A DNA stretch of 64,000 nt. Source: Thuidium tamariscinum. Taxonomy: Eukaryota; Streptophyta; Bryopsida; Hypnales; Thuidiaceae. Positions 12,247 through 24,712 of the stretch are shown here, one piece after another. The stretch lies in assembly GCA_947034885.2 (NCBI GenBank), contig OX344755.2:870501-934500 (forward strand). Direction: 5' to 3'. Position numbers and translations under genes: made by a program. Below the pieces are notes generated by a model, which worked only from the letters and a program-made list of their open reading frames with translations, ran no database searches and was not told the DNA's origin. The number at the start of each line of letters is the position of its first letter. Position 1 is the stretch's first letter.

Positions 12247-13903
12247 CTGAACAGTAAATCAACGTAGACAGGTTGTTAAAGATAGGCAAAGCCCCATTTC
12301 TATTGACAAAGCAACTAGGACGAGGATGAAAAAATGAAACCCTGCAGGCAAGTGTTAGTGGGAGATGCCGGAGACTTCGTTCCTTTTTCATCCGTTGTTA
12401 CCCTAATTTTACGGAAACTTTGTCAGCTTGACAACATTGTGTACACAAGTTGTGCGATACTTTGTCGTTCTACACAAATGACATGTTCCACATTTAGCAT
12501 GGCAGCTCAACTTCGACCAAAACAGCTACACTTTATTTGGGAAAGGCGTACTAACTTAGTGGCGCCGCCTGCCATGGTCTACTCTACCAAAACTACAGCA
12601 TTCAATGGAACGTCAAGGCGGGAATCCCGAGGCGGCACATGTCTGCGTTCCAGCATCGACAAAGACGAAAGCACATTGCACATTCCGCAAAGAGGTAAGG
12701 TTTGCAACTTACAATACTTCTGTAACGCCAGTCATTTCTCCGAGCTATACTTCGTTCTCCACTGTGGTCTTGTACCGCTTCAGTTCATAGTATAGCACCT
12801 TCGCCTTCTCATAGGATCTTGTTCACATGGTTTGCAGAAAGACCTTCTCCGCGCTTTACTAAGCTCTCCACGACTCAAGTACTCTCCACTTCGTCAGACC
12901 TCCACCTCCGCGGACACGAAGAGCCACTTCAATCTTCATCAGTACCGGTGGCATTCGCTATCCAGAACTCCACTGCCTTCGATTTCAAGAGGTACGCTAA
13001 TACAAAACTTTGCACTTCTTCGGTTCCTCAAATGCTTCGTCTACTTTGAATGAACTTGCTTCACCGTTAGGGCACGAATAAGTGTTACTCCATTCCTGCA
13101 CTTGAAGCCTGCGATGGTTAGTTCTAGGGTCCTACCAGCTGTTTCAATGTCGATTTGACAGCTATACCCTAAGTATTTAATGTTGCCTATTGATTTCAAA
13201 AATTATGAAGTCGCATCAGTTTGACAATTTGGTAGAACAATTCCGACTTATGTTACGTGGATTAAAAAAAATTCCAGAGCATAAGTCCTCGACGTTTTTC
13301 GGTGGCAGGTGTTTCATAGGACTTATTGGCTTCGAATCTTACTCCTTAGTTCTAGTAATCGTTGTTTCCAGTAGGTGGTTGCACTTCCATTCTTTTTACT
13401 CAAATAACGAAAACCGACTCTCATGTACATGAATTCAGAGACGGTTCAGTGAATTCAGGATTGCATCATTATGAGGGCAGTGCACTCGGTTTTCAAAAAC
13501 TGCTGACTTCTACTTCTGTTGAATGACAAGATGAACTTCAAGTCATTCAACACTATATTCAGTACATTGTGAGTAGCACATCCCTAATTTCATGTTCCTG
13601 AACCCGTCTAGTGCAGTTTAATTGAATGATAATGGGAAAACGGAGCATATATTTGAAGACAATATTATAGTTGGGCATACATAAGTTTCCTTCTTTTGCA
13701 ACGGTCTTGTTTTCCGACATTCTGCATGCTGTTTAGAAGAAAATGTAAAACGACTGTTCAGGAGTTCTTTGGAAGTGATGTCAGCCTAAGGAATATAAAA
13801 ATCTGCATACAAGGATCCATTCTTCTTTCGATGTTAGAAAATACAAATTTCTCAGTGCAGGCCTAAGGTTTGGTTGGCTGGTACTTAGTTTTTCAGAGGA
13901 ACA
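12247..13903. promoter_or_regulatory. Shared 5' region between divergent CACTA genes
   Basis: The tnpA-like gene runs leftward from here and tnp2 rightward, so this 1.7-kb interval should hold promoters and leader exons for both. No convincing coding frame spans it. Several short frames are open, but they have no protein-like composition. No TATA box could be assigned confidently. Confidence 0.4.
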
Positions 13904-14176
13904 ATGCAAGGGGATAAGAAAGTGCGCAATGACCACGGTAAACAAAGTCCTGACCTAAGTGGAGATAAATCTATACATGGGTTGGTCACCATTTTTCGGG
14001 AACCACCTCCTCCAAGAGGACTTTGTCGACGTCGGCAAACCAGACCTCCTTACTCGAGTAGTGAATGCCAGGGTACTCCAAACAATATAGACACTGTCAC
14101 TCTTCTCAATTGGAAATCCGATGCGCGTAAGAGGAGGAAAGAACGCCTCAGAGAAGTTAGGAAGATGTTATTATGA
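13904..14176 (+). CDS. Possible 5' exon of the tnp2 gene
   Basis: A 90-codon open frame begins MQGDKKVRNDHGKQSPDLSG and ends in a basic, Lys/Arg-rich stretch (DARKRRKERLREVRKMLL). It lies on the same strand as tnp2, about 0.9 kb upstream of its first recognisable exon. No homology is apparent to me. It could be an upstream exon, a separate small protein or a chance frame. Confidence 0.25.
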   Translation: MQGDKKVRNDHGKQSPDLSGDKSIHGLVTIFREPPPPRGLCRRRQTRPPYSSSECQGTPNNIDTVTLLNWKSDARKRRKERLREVRKMLL

Positions 14177-15068
14177 TCTGTAGAAATTGGAAATAGAATA
14201 CAGGAGCTGTGTTCGTCACTAGTGCAGGCATCAACTATAGAACCTGCAGGAGATATTGATTTGAGCGGTTCAAAGACGCCAGTCGTTTTAGACAATTGTT
14301 AAACCATTTTTAGAGTTAGCATCAATACCACTGACTGAAACCGCAAAGGCAGTTCTCGGAAAGTGCTGTAAGGTCCTTCACAGAAATACAAGAGTGCATT
14401 TTTCATGTGTTTCATACCTCGGTTCTTAGAACCAACTTCCACTGAAAGTTTGTGGAGCACAATGTACCTGTCATTGCGGCCTTAAAAATGGACGAGTATG
14501 TGGGCATGTCTTGTATGAAGTTCATTTTTAGAATGTTGACTTGCTTCCTTATTCCATAAGTGTTACATTTTACTTCCGCTTCAGTGCCAAAATAATTTTC
14601 AGTAGAGTGAATGGCTTCATGGTGTACGGTGTGTGTCACACCCTGTTCGACTCATATTTCTTACATGTTTTACTTTGATGTACAGGCCTACTACTGAAGT
14701 AGAATGTACAATTACTTGATCGATTTCTATTCAACGCAGTGATTTCCGAAAGCTTGGAAGCGGATGTGTCTGAGAAGTACATCTGCGGCAGTACAAGGTA
14801 TGCAGTCCGTGCCTGCCTAGGCAGTAAGGCTTTTTGGTCATGGCTGGAGTGGCATATACTGTCAATAGACAAGTTGCAACTCTTCCTTCTGAGTCCTAAT
14901 TCTGACATATGTCGCGGTTGACTTCAAGGAATTCGTGGTAGTAGTAATAAGACTGAACTGCATATGTTTGATGAATCTACTGTGAAGCCAATTGTACGCT
15001 TAGTCGAAGTGTTATTTCCTAATTTATATGCGTGTTCCAGTGCAGCTAAGAAGTGATTCAGAGTTACA

Positions 15069-18000
15069 ATGAGGAACGACCAGATTGGACAGGCTTACCA
15101 CATAGAGAGAGCACTAGCAGCCAGACTCGGTATTCGCAGATATCCTTGTGGTTGCCAGAAGTGCCATGGTTTCAAAACTCAAGCAGCTCAAGTGGTCGAG
15201 ACTCACCATCGCAAATATGGACGCGACAACTATTTACAAGAACCTCTGTTGGTGAGTAATAATTTATTAACAATTTCGTAGTTGTTATCAGTTGCATGAG
15301 GTTTACTTAAATAAAAGAATTAAGTAGAATGAAGACTAGTATTGACACTTGTTATGATTTTGACGGGTACAATTCCATGAACATTTAAAAATTTGAGCTT
15401 GCTTCCGCATTCTAATCACTGTAACTTATCTAGCGGAATGTGCCATCTGTATTGTCTTGTAGCGAAATCCAAACCGCCATGAACAACCTACAGAAGAGGG
15501 ACCATCATCAGAGAATGCCTTGAATGAAGAAGAAGAAGAAGAGTATTTGGATGCAGAGGACTACGAGCATTTCGAGGAGGCACAACCAAACAACAACATC
15601 AACTTCGACCAAATGGCGGAGAACTATTTTGCACGGGTAGATGAAATTCACAGACAGGTCACAGAGGAGTCGGATGCAGAACTGGATTTCGAGGATTTGT
15701 CATCAGAAGAGGACGAACCGGATCACTCGGACGTCATGGAAGAATTACTACAGCAGTCGGCAGAGCCTCTTTACCTTGGATCCCGAACAACCAGGTTGCA
15801 ATTCAGCATAATCCTCATGTCCTTATGCACTCTCTTCTCTATTAGTCATCATGGTTTGGATGAAATCCTTACGTTTTTGAAGCATGATGTCTTACCTGCG
15901 GACAACAATCGCCCAAAGAATTCATATGAGATGAAAAGCCTTTTACTGAAGTTAGGACTATCGCATGAAAGCATCCATTGCTGTGATTGCGGGAAAACAC
16001 TTTATTGGAAGGAGAATGCAGACTTGGTTTCTTGCCCAAAGTGCCACAAATCCAGGTATGTGGATGGGTCAAATTCCGTCCCTATTAGAGTCCTAAGGTA
16101 TTTTTCGCTTATCAAAAGGTTGCGTAGAATGTTCCGTTGTCCGGAGTTGGCAAAACATATGAGGTGGCATTCGATGAATCGCTCGACAAATGGAAAGATG
16201 AGATCGGCTGTTGACAGTGAGCAATGGCATTTCATCAATCAGAATTTCCCAAATTTCAGTAGAAGTTCACGGAACGTGAGGATGGGACTCTCTCTGGATG
16301 GCGTGAATCCTCATAGCCTCCAATCATCTCGACATTCTGTATGGCCAGTAATGATGGTCATGTACAACCTCCCTCCTTATTTGCTAACAAAACGGTTTTT
16401 TATCTGTTTGACTATGATAATTCCGGGTCCCAACTCCCCATCAGAAGAGAGCATTGATGTGTACTTGCAGCCACTTGTACACGAATTGAAGAAATTGTGG
16501 GTTGGGGTGCCGGCAGTCGACATGTCCGAACCAGAAGGTGCAAATAGGCATTTCACTTTAAGAGGGATGCTCATGTGGACCATAAACGATTACCCGGCAT
16601 ACACTTTAATTTCTGGGCAGGTGGGTAAAGGCTATACAGGATGCCCTGTCTGCGGGGAAGAGACTTTTGCAGAGCACTCGCGAGAAGTAGACAAGACAGT
16701 TTACCTAGGACATCGTCGATGGCTCAATGAAGGACACCGGTGGAGGGTTGCTAGGGCAGCGTTCAATGGTCAATCAAACCATGATCCACCTCCTAGGCGC
16801 CAGAGTGGACGAAGTATAGTGCGTCTTGGAGCAATGAGGGAGTCATATCTCCAATGTGGGGGTCGACGCAATGGTGAACATGATCCAGTCAAAAAGAATG
16901 GTGTCAAGAGGATAAGCATTCTGTATCAGTTACCATATTGGGAGGTAAGGCCTTCATCAGTTAAGTGTTTTTCAATTTCAGGTTACATAATGTGAAGGTA
17001 TAAAGGCACGTGGAGTTCTTCTTTTTTTAGTAGGCATTGATGAGTCCTTAGCGATGTGTTCAGGTGTTTGTGAAGAGCAGCCATGTGTTTATCGTAGAGG
17101 TTTTTGTTGAAGGGCCTTTCCTTTTACTATTTAATCATTCTGCAGTTCCGAATGAGAATTTCAGTAGAGGGTCATTGCAAGAAACGGTGGTCCTATTCTC
17201 CGTCACAATGGGAGTGACGTCATTCTTTTCTGCTATAACTTTTGAATAAAAATATTCGAGAATATGAAATAATTATTGGACCTCTCTAACTTGATGGTTT
17301 TTACATCCCTTATTTTTCAGAAATTTAAAAAAATCATTTTATATTTAAAATTAATTTTTGTTAATTTGTCACAAACTGAGGTTTAGGGGTTTTTACTACG
17401 TTAGGAGTACCCAAATTTAATGATCTAAAGTTGAAATTTTCATGGTTCATTTGCGTAGTAGCAAAGTATATTCCTACCAACTAGTTTTCTAAAAATATAT
17501 TATTTTATGTCCTCCACATGCATGTAAACAACACTCCAATTGCACGCAATTCCTGACCATTGACAATAGTACTAAGATTATTTTTTTGGTGAAATCTCAT
17601 CACCATCAACTCTTCTCAAATGGCCAATTTTTAGATTTGAGAAAAAGAGCTTTTCCTATTTTTTACAAATTAAAATGTAATTATGCCCACTTTCATGAGA
17701 TTTTCCACTTTTCTAGTTCTCCTACTTAGAGAATTTTCCTAAGGTTTTCCTCCATAGGGTACCTTCTTCTTTAAGGTGTGTACATTGTACATATTTTTCA
17801 TATTTTTTAAAAATTGTTTTTCTAATTAAATAGTACTCCTAAAGAAAAAGGGGGAGTACTATTGAAACGCTACGCTTTTTGAACGCCGTTTCTTGCAATG
17901 ACCCTAGAGTGAATGCTTACATTGAGTACCGACGTGAAGATGCCTTCCTCATGAATGCCCTGAAATTTTTTCCTAAACCTACATGTTCTCTGAGCCTATC

Positions 18001-20643
18001 GAAATGGTATGGTTGACTGCACAGAGTTTTCACTAAAAGAGGGAGTGAACCGATTCCATGTTCAATCCGAACATGGAATTGTTGAATTCTAAGTTCTGAG
18101 TCACGTGCTAGTTTATTGAATTTTGGTATTCGTTACCTATGAACATTGAAATGCCATTTCTGAAGTACATGTGTGTTATCATTGTATATTAACTTGTTTG
18201 TACGTTTTGACTTGAACAGAAACTACCAACGCGTCACCTATTGGATCCAATGCATTGTGAAAAAAATGTATGTGAAAATTTGTTGCGCACGCTTTTTGGA
18301 GAGACAGATGGAGTGAAATCGAGGGAAGATATGCGTGTGCGGAACATTCGGCCGCATCTACACCTTCAACCAAACCCCGATGGACAAACCTTCTTTATGC
18401 CTGATGCACCCTACGTACTAACAAGGCAAGAGAAAGAGGAATTTATGTCGACATTGAGGGAGCTGAAATTCCCCAGCCAATATGTCGGTGCTTTGAAGCG
18501 GAGAATTCACGATGGAAAGTTATCTGGATTAAAAAGCTACGACTTCCACATTCTTCTGGAACAGGTATTGCCATTGTGTTTGAGGAATATTGGTGATCCA
18601 AAGGTTATGGGGGCAGTAATGCGTGTGAGCCGACTGTTCAGGAGGATATGTTCGAAAGTAGTAGACTCCAGCCAGAAGACGCAGATGCTGGAAGAAGCTG
18701 CCGAAACGATTTGTTCATTGAAGAAGGAATTCCCACCCTCTATATTTGTCATTATGATGCATTTGCCAATCCACTTAGTTGAAGAATTATTTATCTGTGG
18801 TCCAGTGCACACGCGTTGGATGTACCCTTTTGAAAGATATATGAAAGGATTAAAAGGTTTTGTGAAAAATAGAGCTAAACCGGAGGATAGCATGGCTTAC
18901 GGCTATTTGAGAGAGGAGTCTATAGGATTTTTGAACGAGTACTTATCGGAGTACACCCCAACAACAAAGAGGGCATGGGATGATAACGAAGAGGCCACAA
19001 TGTATGATGAAATCTTAGAAGGTACTAAGCGTGACCGAGTTATGTCAGAAGAGTTTCAGAAACTAATTCATGGGTTTGTGCTCGATAACATTGAACCTAT
19101 GGAGGTGTATAGAGGGTGAGTTCCTAAACCGCAGGATATGCTACTGGAATTCATTGTGGAGGTCTTCTTGAAGCTCTACGGTTGTTCTGTATTTTTAGTG
19201 CCAACTTCTGGAGTGCTAGTGGCTTTAGTTAGTAGCTTTTGCCATTTTGAGATTTCTATTTTGCATTGCCAGAATTTGGAATTGATGAATGTAATCGTAT
19301 TCTACAAGAAGAAGAGTAACGGTTTTGGCAGTTATAAGATTTGGCAAATAATAGTTTGTGGTTGCACATTGTTCAGGAGATATGAAGAAGCTGTGAGGGA
19401 ACGAAATGTGGCAAGAGAACTTTATCGTCGTCACCAACGCCGTCGTGGACGGTGAAACCAATTCGCTTATCCCATGGAGCTGCAGAAGGTTCCTGATTTT
19501 GCAATATGGATACAAGAGGAGGTCCGCCGTGAGCAACAGTTTGGCGTGGTCGTCGATGCGGAGGTTTTGGACACAGCAAGAGGTCTTTTGCCAGTGGCTG
19601 CCGCTTACAGGTCAATGTACGCATTCGGAAACCATTTCCGGGTGTTAAGCTGTGAGCGAATATTGCAAACAGTCGACAGTGGTGTTGCAGCCATGTTTCG
19701 GCAAGTTTGCAGGAATGGGATTCGTGATGCAAATCAGGTGGACGCGGAGGTGGAGTACATCGGGCATATAGAAGAAATTCTGGAATTGAATTACAGACGC
19801 CATTGTGTAGTTGTTTTGGTTTGTGATTTCGTTAAGGCAAATTACGTAGGACCAAACGCCACTATTAAAAAAGACAAGTGGGGTTTCACTTTAGCAAATT
19901 ATGGAAGACGGCCTGGGAGGGTTTGCCGAGATAGCTTTGCATTTCCAAAGCATTGTGAACAAGTTTTTTATTCTGAGGCAAGGGAAGCACTCGGATGGAG
20001 AGTGGTTCTCAGGAAGGAGGTCCGTGGTAGGCGAGTATTGCCAGGGATTGAAGAAGAAGTGGATCCTTAGATGTTTGAGATGGGTGATGATGAGAATTTT
20101 GAGGGACTACGACCAGATCGAGAAGTTGGAGAGGAGGCCGTGCCAGAAGTCCCAACAGGTCAAGATGTGGTTCTCCAAGAAGTGTTCGTACTAGGGAGGC
20201 CGAGGACAGGTCGTGGAAGGGGACAAGACCCACAGCGTGCAGTCGGTCGAGGGAGACGAAGGACAGTCATTCGTGTTCAAGGTTGTCGTGGACGTAGTGC
20301 CCGACAAGGTGTTCGACGGGGCAGAGGTGGTGGATATATGAGACCACAAAGACCGGTGGATGAAAATGAGGAAGTTCACAGTGATGATAGGGACGAAGTA
20401 GAATCACTGTACGCAGAGCACTTGGCAGGGGGAGGTTTGAATCGAAGACGCCATAGAGAAGCTGAGTCGAACCTTGTTCCAAGAAGAAGAAATAGGCGGC
20501 GACTGTCGTCAGGGGAAAACGTGGACAGTGAAGTAGAAAGTGCTGGTGTAGATTCGAATGCTACGACTGCTATGAGGAGTCAGTCATCATCATCGAGTGC
20601 CGGAGAAGACAGCGTTTCAGAGGTGAGTCATGATTCATACTGA
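15069..20643 (+). CDS. CACTA transposase (tnp2 / transposase_21 family), multi-exon with in-frame stops
   Basis: The exons are 15,069-15,251, 15,463-16,944, 18,220-19,115 and 19,377 onward, all GT-AG with consistent phases. Exon 1 carries a transposase-associated zinc motif (PCGCQKCHG). Exon 2 begins with an acidic region, then a CxxC...CxxC zinc motif (CCDCGKTLYW ... CPKCHKSRY). The tnp2 core follows: MGLSLDGVNPHS, a MVMYNLPPYL block, FTLRGMLMWTINDYPAY and GCPVCGE. Exon 3 starts LLDPMHCEKNVCENLLRTL and continues as the DUF4218-like region. Exon 4 holds the DUF4216-like C-terminal domain (KKDKWGFTLANYG ... CEQVFYSEA) and an Arg/Ser-rich tail. It has in-frame stops: TGA at 19,453-19,455 and TAG at 20,068-20,070, with coding resuming in the same frame after each. 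The product would catalyse cut-and-paste transposition; this copy looks inactive. Confidence 0.85.
17169..17904. mobile_element. Foldback DNA element in tnp2 intron 2, TAGA duplication
   Basis: The ends are GGGTCATTGCAAGAAAC and GTTTCTTGCAATGACCC, flanked by TAGA at 17,165-17,168 and 17,905-17,908 (extendable to TAGAG). It lies within the 1.27-kb intron between tnp2 exons 2 and 3, so it need not disturb the protein. It is non-coding and belongs to the same family as the 4,571 and 21,725 elements. Confidence 0.8.
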
Positions 20644-21359
20644 AAAGGAACAAGGTATTCATGGAATCTTTTTTTGTGGCAAGAGAGGAAGCTGTGTGTT
20701 TTATTTGATAATTGAACGAACATAAGGTCCGATTGTGTGAGTGAGTGCGTTCATGCATTCAAGTAGAGAATGATACGATTTTTGATTTTGTTTTTTTCAT
20801 TAATAGTAAATGCAGGCAATTTGTTTTGTGCGTCTTGTAGTGTTCACCAGAAACTAAGAAGGAATAGAATTTGTGGAGTGTAGTAGTCCAGTGTTTTTTA
20901 TTTCAGATTGTGGTTTCCGGAAACGAAGTGCAAGAAGCTGTTCAAGTCCCTATGCACAGTTACTTTGAATGAGTTTGAATGCCCTGAATCGTGACTCGTG
21001 AGTGAACGCTGAATCCAAATCTAAATTAGTAATGCATGTTTTGCATGGATATTGCAGGGTGTATGAGGAGGTGTGAATGAATTTAGTCGTCGTTGAAATC
21101 CGAGGTCTACGAAGAATCCAGTGGAAACTGTTGAATATAGCATTCGCTGAAGTGCCGAGGGGAGGCAGAACTGAAGTAGATGAGGAAGTTCTGCAAAGTG
21201 GCCTTTGACACCGGATTTGCATTTGTAAGATGATGCAGCCCTTTTTGACGTCAGCTAAGAACGGAGCTTCGTGAAATGAATTGGGGAGTAGAGTGGAGGG
21301 CCTTTTTTCCCTTTCTTTTAGCGGTGTGCAGGAAGGTGCATGCAGTTCAGGAAGTACTA
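20644..21359. other. CACTA region downstream of tnp2
   Basis: This is the 3' flank of tnp2, interrupted at 21,360 by the hAT-like insertion and resuming at 30,136. No further coding frame is supported. The composition is like the rest of the CACTA element. Confidence 0.5.
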
Positions 21360-21562
21360 TTGAAAAGCAGGGTTTTCTCTGGCGACAACGCGACATCGCG
21401 ACAACCAGACGTCACACGACGTCTCGTGGTTACCCTCGCGACGTCCAATAGAGTCAAAGTTACCTTTGACTTTTAAAAATTTACCACACAGTAAATAACG
21501 CCACCTGGATGCCATGTGGCATCCACGTATTACATTTGGGAGGCGCATGCGGGTCTAAAAAA

Positions 21563-21640
21563 GATAGGCGACTACGGGTAGAGGCGACCTCGGGTGGGGG
21601 CGACCTCGGGTAGGGGCGACCTCGGGTGGGGGCGACCTCT
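21563..21640. repeat. Left subterminal GGCGACC array
   Basis: Five copies of GGCGAC(C/T) are spaced about 16-17 bp apart, mostly followed by TCGGGT. The orientation is opposite to the array at the right end of the same element. Confidence 0.8.
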
Positions 21641-21642
21641 TC

Positions 21643-21701
21643 CTTTTTTTTTTTTTTTTTTTAGCAAATGGGGAAACCCCATTGCATTAAAAAGAAAGGA
21701 G
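21643..21701 (-). mobile_element. 3'-end stub of a LINE/SINE-type retroposon
   Basis: A run of about 18 T is followed by 'agcaaatggggaaacccc'. On the minus strand this reads as a retroposon 3' end with a poly(A) tail. It is flanked by a 12-bp duplication, GGCGACCTCTTC (21,631-21,642) and GGTGACCTCTTC (21,702-21,713), differing at one CpG-to-TpG position. Long duplications plus a poly(A) tail are the signature of target-primed reverse transcription. Confidence 0.65.
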
Positions 21702-21724
21702 GGTGACCTCTTCTAATGCTATTA

Positions 21725-22592
21725 AAAAAATTGCACTCATCTAAGAATACAAAAAATAAAAATTTAGAAACACTTAAAGCCTTTTGTCACACCCTAGTTT
21801 TTTATTTGTTTTTGGCCATAACTTTTTATTTTTTGCTCCAAATGACTTAAAATTGGTAGGGAAGCTACTCATAGCTATTATAAATCTATAATGAATTTTG
21901 GAGATTTTTCAAAAATAATTTATTATTTTTAAATAGCCCCAAAAATTTCTCACAATACTTGATTTAGGGGTTTTTAGCACCATTTACCTGCAAAAAAAAA
22001 CGAATTTTGACCTAAAATTTAGAGAGGATGGTCTCCTAGTAGACTTATAGCTACTGTCTAAATGAATTTTTAAAATACTTATTTTAATGTGTTGTAGAAG
22101 TCTACAAAGAGAGCTTCATTTTGCATTTTTTCTTAAAATACATAAAAATACATCATTTGGAAAAACTTTGCGGAGATGAGATTTGACCAAAAAACTCACT
22201 AAAATAATGTTTTATACCTTTGGAAAAAAATGCAAAATGAAGCTCTTTTTGTGGACTTCTACAATACATAAAAATAAGTCTATTTTGAAAATTCATTTAG
22301 ACAGTAGCTATAAATATTCTAAGAGACCATCTTTTCTAAATTTTAGGTCAAAATTCGTTTTGGGGGGAGGTAAATGGTGCTAAAAACCCCTAAATCAAGT
22401 ATTGTGAGAAATTTTTGGGGCTATTTTGAAAAATCTCCAAAATTCATTATAGATACATAATAGCCATGAGTAGCTTCCCAATAAATTTTGAATCATTTGA
22501 AGCTAAAACACAAAATTTATGGCTAAAAAAAAATCGGAATCTAAGGTGTGACAAAACGCAACAAATAGTACAAGTGTTTCTTGCAATCACCC
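21725..22592. mobile_element. Near-palindromic foldback element, ATTA duplication
   Basis: Positions ~21,790-22,160 and ~22,215-22,560 are long inverted copies of each other (for example 'ttgtcacacc', 'ctcacaatacttgattta', 'aagctctttttgtgg' and their complements). The right end is TTGCAATCACCC, matching the GGGTSATTGC family. ATTA occurs at 21,721-21,724 and 22,593-22,596. The left terminus has diverged. The right arm alone recurs at 35.7-36.1 kb. Confidence 0.7.
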
Positions 22593-24330
22593 ATTAGAAG
22601 ATATTAGCATTCAAGTTGGAAAAATAAAATTTTGAATGTTGGACTACAATTTCAATGACTTTGACCGTAATTCATGGAAATTTTTTGCACTATAGACTTT
22701 GTTTTTTATGTTATATTATAATTAAAAAAAATTGATTTAAAAGTCTAAGAAAAAAAATTCCAAAAAAACAAATTTGTTTTCAATCTCTAACCCCTAAAAG
22801 CCCAAAAGGTTAGGACAAAATGCAAATGTGATAAAATACAAGTTCTATAACTTTTTTGAAGTTATCATCAAAAAAGATTATATGAAACACAAAAAATAGA
22901 AAGTATCTATATAGGTAGAGTTTTAAAGTTGTTTTTAGATTATTTTCAAATGAATTTTGAAGATATAACTTCAAAAAATCACCAAAAATACAAATTTCAT
23001 CTTTAGCACTTGATTTTTTTTGGATTGGTCAAAATTGTGGTTTCTATTGATTTGTGAAAAAATGAAAAAGATCTAATAATGAAAGAATCAAAATTTTCTC
23101 CAAATATTAAAATTTTCAACATTATGCAATTCTAAACACTTCCTACTATTTTTCTTATAATTTTTGTTTGATCACATTGATCTTAGTTTTGAATGTAAAT
23201 GTTGAAAGACAATCCAATTTTTTTAAATTGAAAAAAAATATAATGCCCAAAAATTCTACCCAAAGTCAAGCAACAACTAAAAAAAAGCCACGTGAGTAGT
23301 TAGGGGTTTACAAATTGTTAAGTAGAAATAGTTTGAACAAAAAAATAAATTATTGATAGCTCTAGGATAGAATTGAATCACATAAATTCTAATTGTGTGA
23401 TTTTTCTAGGAAGAAAATTTTAACTTGATAAATAGTTTTTTAGAAAATTTGTGAAAATTGCATTCAAAATGAAATCTAATACGTTATTTTTCAAGAAGTT
23501 TCTATAATTGCTCAAAAAACAAGATTATCTATAATTTTTTAATCATTAGTCCAAATAGAATGAATCATAGCTTTATATGTAGACAAGGGGATTCTTGATT
23601 CTTTACATGTTATATTTCAATTTCATTTTGTAGACTTTTTCATGCAGTAATTTAGGAATGAACAAATGAGAGTAAATTTTATAACAAAAATTACAAAATA
23701 TTTGCACAAGAGAATTCAAATTTGAGATTCTATGCATAGATCTCAACACCTTATCACCTTGCATACAAGATATTCAACATATTTTTCTAAATGGCACATC
23801 ATAAAGAATTTGTTAATTTATTTACATTAGTTTTTGAAATTTAGAGGCATGCAATGTGGCCTACCCATTTATGGTAATATAGGAATATCATGTCCTATTA
23901 CAAAATAATGGGTGGGGGAAACTATTTTCAAGAGCTTCATCAACCATAGTTTATCTGTAAGCAAATTCACCAACTATCCATTTGTCATTTGCTTCTTCGA
24001 AGCAATACACCCAACTTCCTCATTAAGCACCTTAATGTTGATGTATTTTCAAATACTTCACTATTGTATTTTTCCATATTATTAATTAATTTTCATCAAG
24101 TTGGCAAATTTTCCAATAGAAAACAAAATAGATTCCATTGTATATTTATACTTTGCTTGCATTCTCTCTATACTCTTCTTTAAATGTTATCACTTGTTCA
24201 CAGAGAATAATTTTAGAGTCATCTACCAACAATTCTTTAATTTTTAGGAAAAATAGTAAACAAGTTGAAAAATCTCAATCTAATGCCAAAAAAAATCCAA
24301 AATAAAAGAGAATGTTACAAAAGGCAAGGC
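22593..24330. other. AT-rich interior of the hAT-like element
   Basis: No coding frame longer than about 65 codons, no element termini and no RNA gene were seen. Composition is very AT-rich. Confidence 0.5.
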
Positions 24331-24712
24331 AATGGCTCCCACCTCCACCTCCAACTGCCCCACACCTGCGGTCGCCCACAAGAGGTCGCCCCAAGACCCG
24401 AAGTCGCCCCAAAATGGCCCCAAAATGACTTTTTTTGAGCTTGGTTGAGGGAATGGCTCCCACCTCCACCCGCGGTCGCCCTAGACCCGCGTTCTCCTAC
24501 CTTCAGTCGCCCCACACCCGCGGTCGCCCACAAGAGGTCGCCCCAAGACCCGAAGTCGCCCCAAAATGGCCCAAAATGACCCCAAAATGACTTTTTTTGA
24601 ACTTGGTTGAGGGAATGGCTCCCACCTCCACCCGCGGTCGCCCTAGACCCGCATTCTCCTACCTTCAGTCGCCCCACACCCGCGGTCGCCCACAAGAGGT
24701 TGCCCTTGAGAA
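24331..24712. repeat. Internal tandem repeat with GGTCGCC motifs
   Basis: A ~162-bp unit (starting 'gaatggctcc' at 24,451 and again at 24,613, with a partial first copy from ~24,331) contains several GGTCGCC/AGTCGCC motifs and 'cccaaaatgactttt'. The motif orientation is that of the right end of the element. The open frames reading through it are repetitive and not treated as genes. Confidence 0.75.

Noticed and set aside
11888..12391. 167-codon Arg-rich minus-strand frame as a gene
   Set aside because: A neighbouring frame over the same exon gives an acidic, Ser-rich sequence typical of the rest of the tnpA-like protein and starts at a good acceptor. The Arg-rich reading looks like its out-of-frame shadow.
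18537..18893. 118-codon minus-strand frame
   Set aside because: It lies antisense to tnp2 exon 3, which has clear family motifs.
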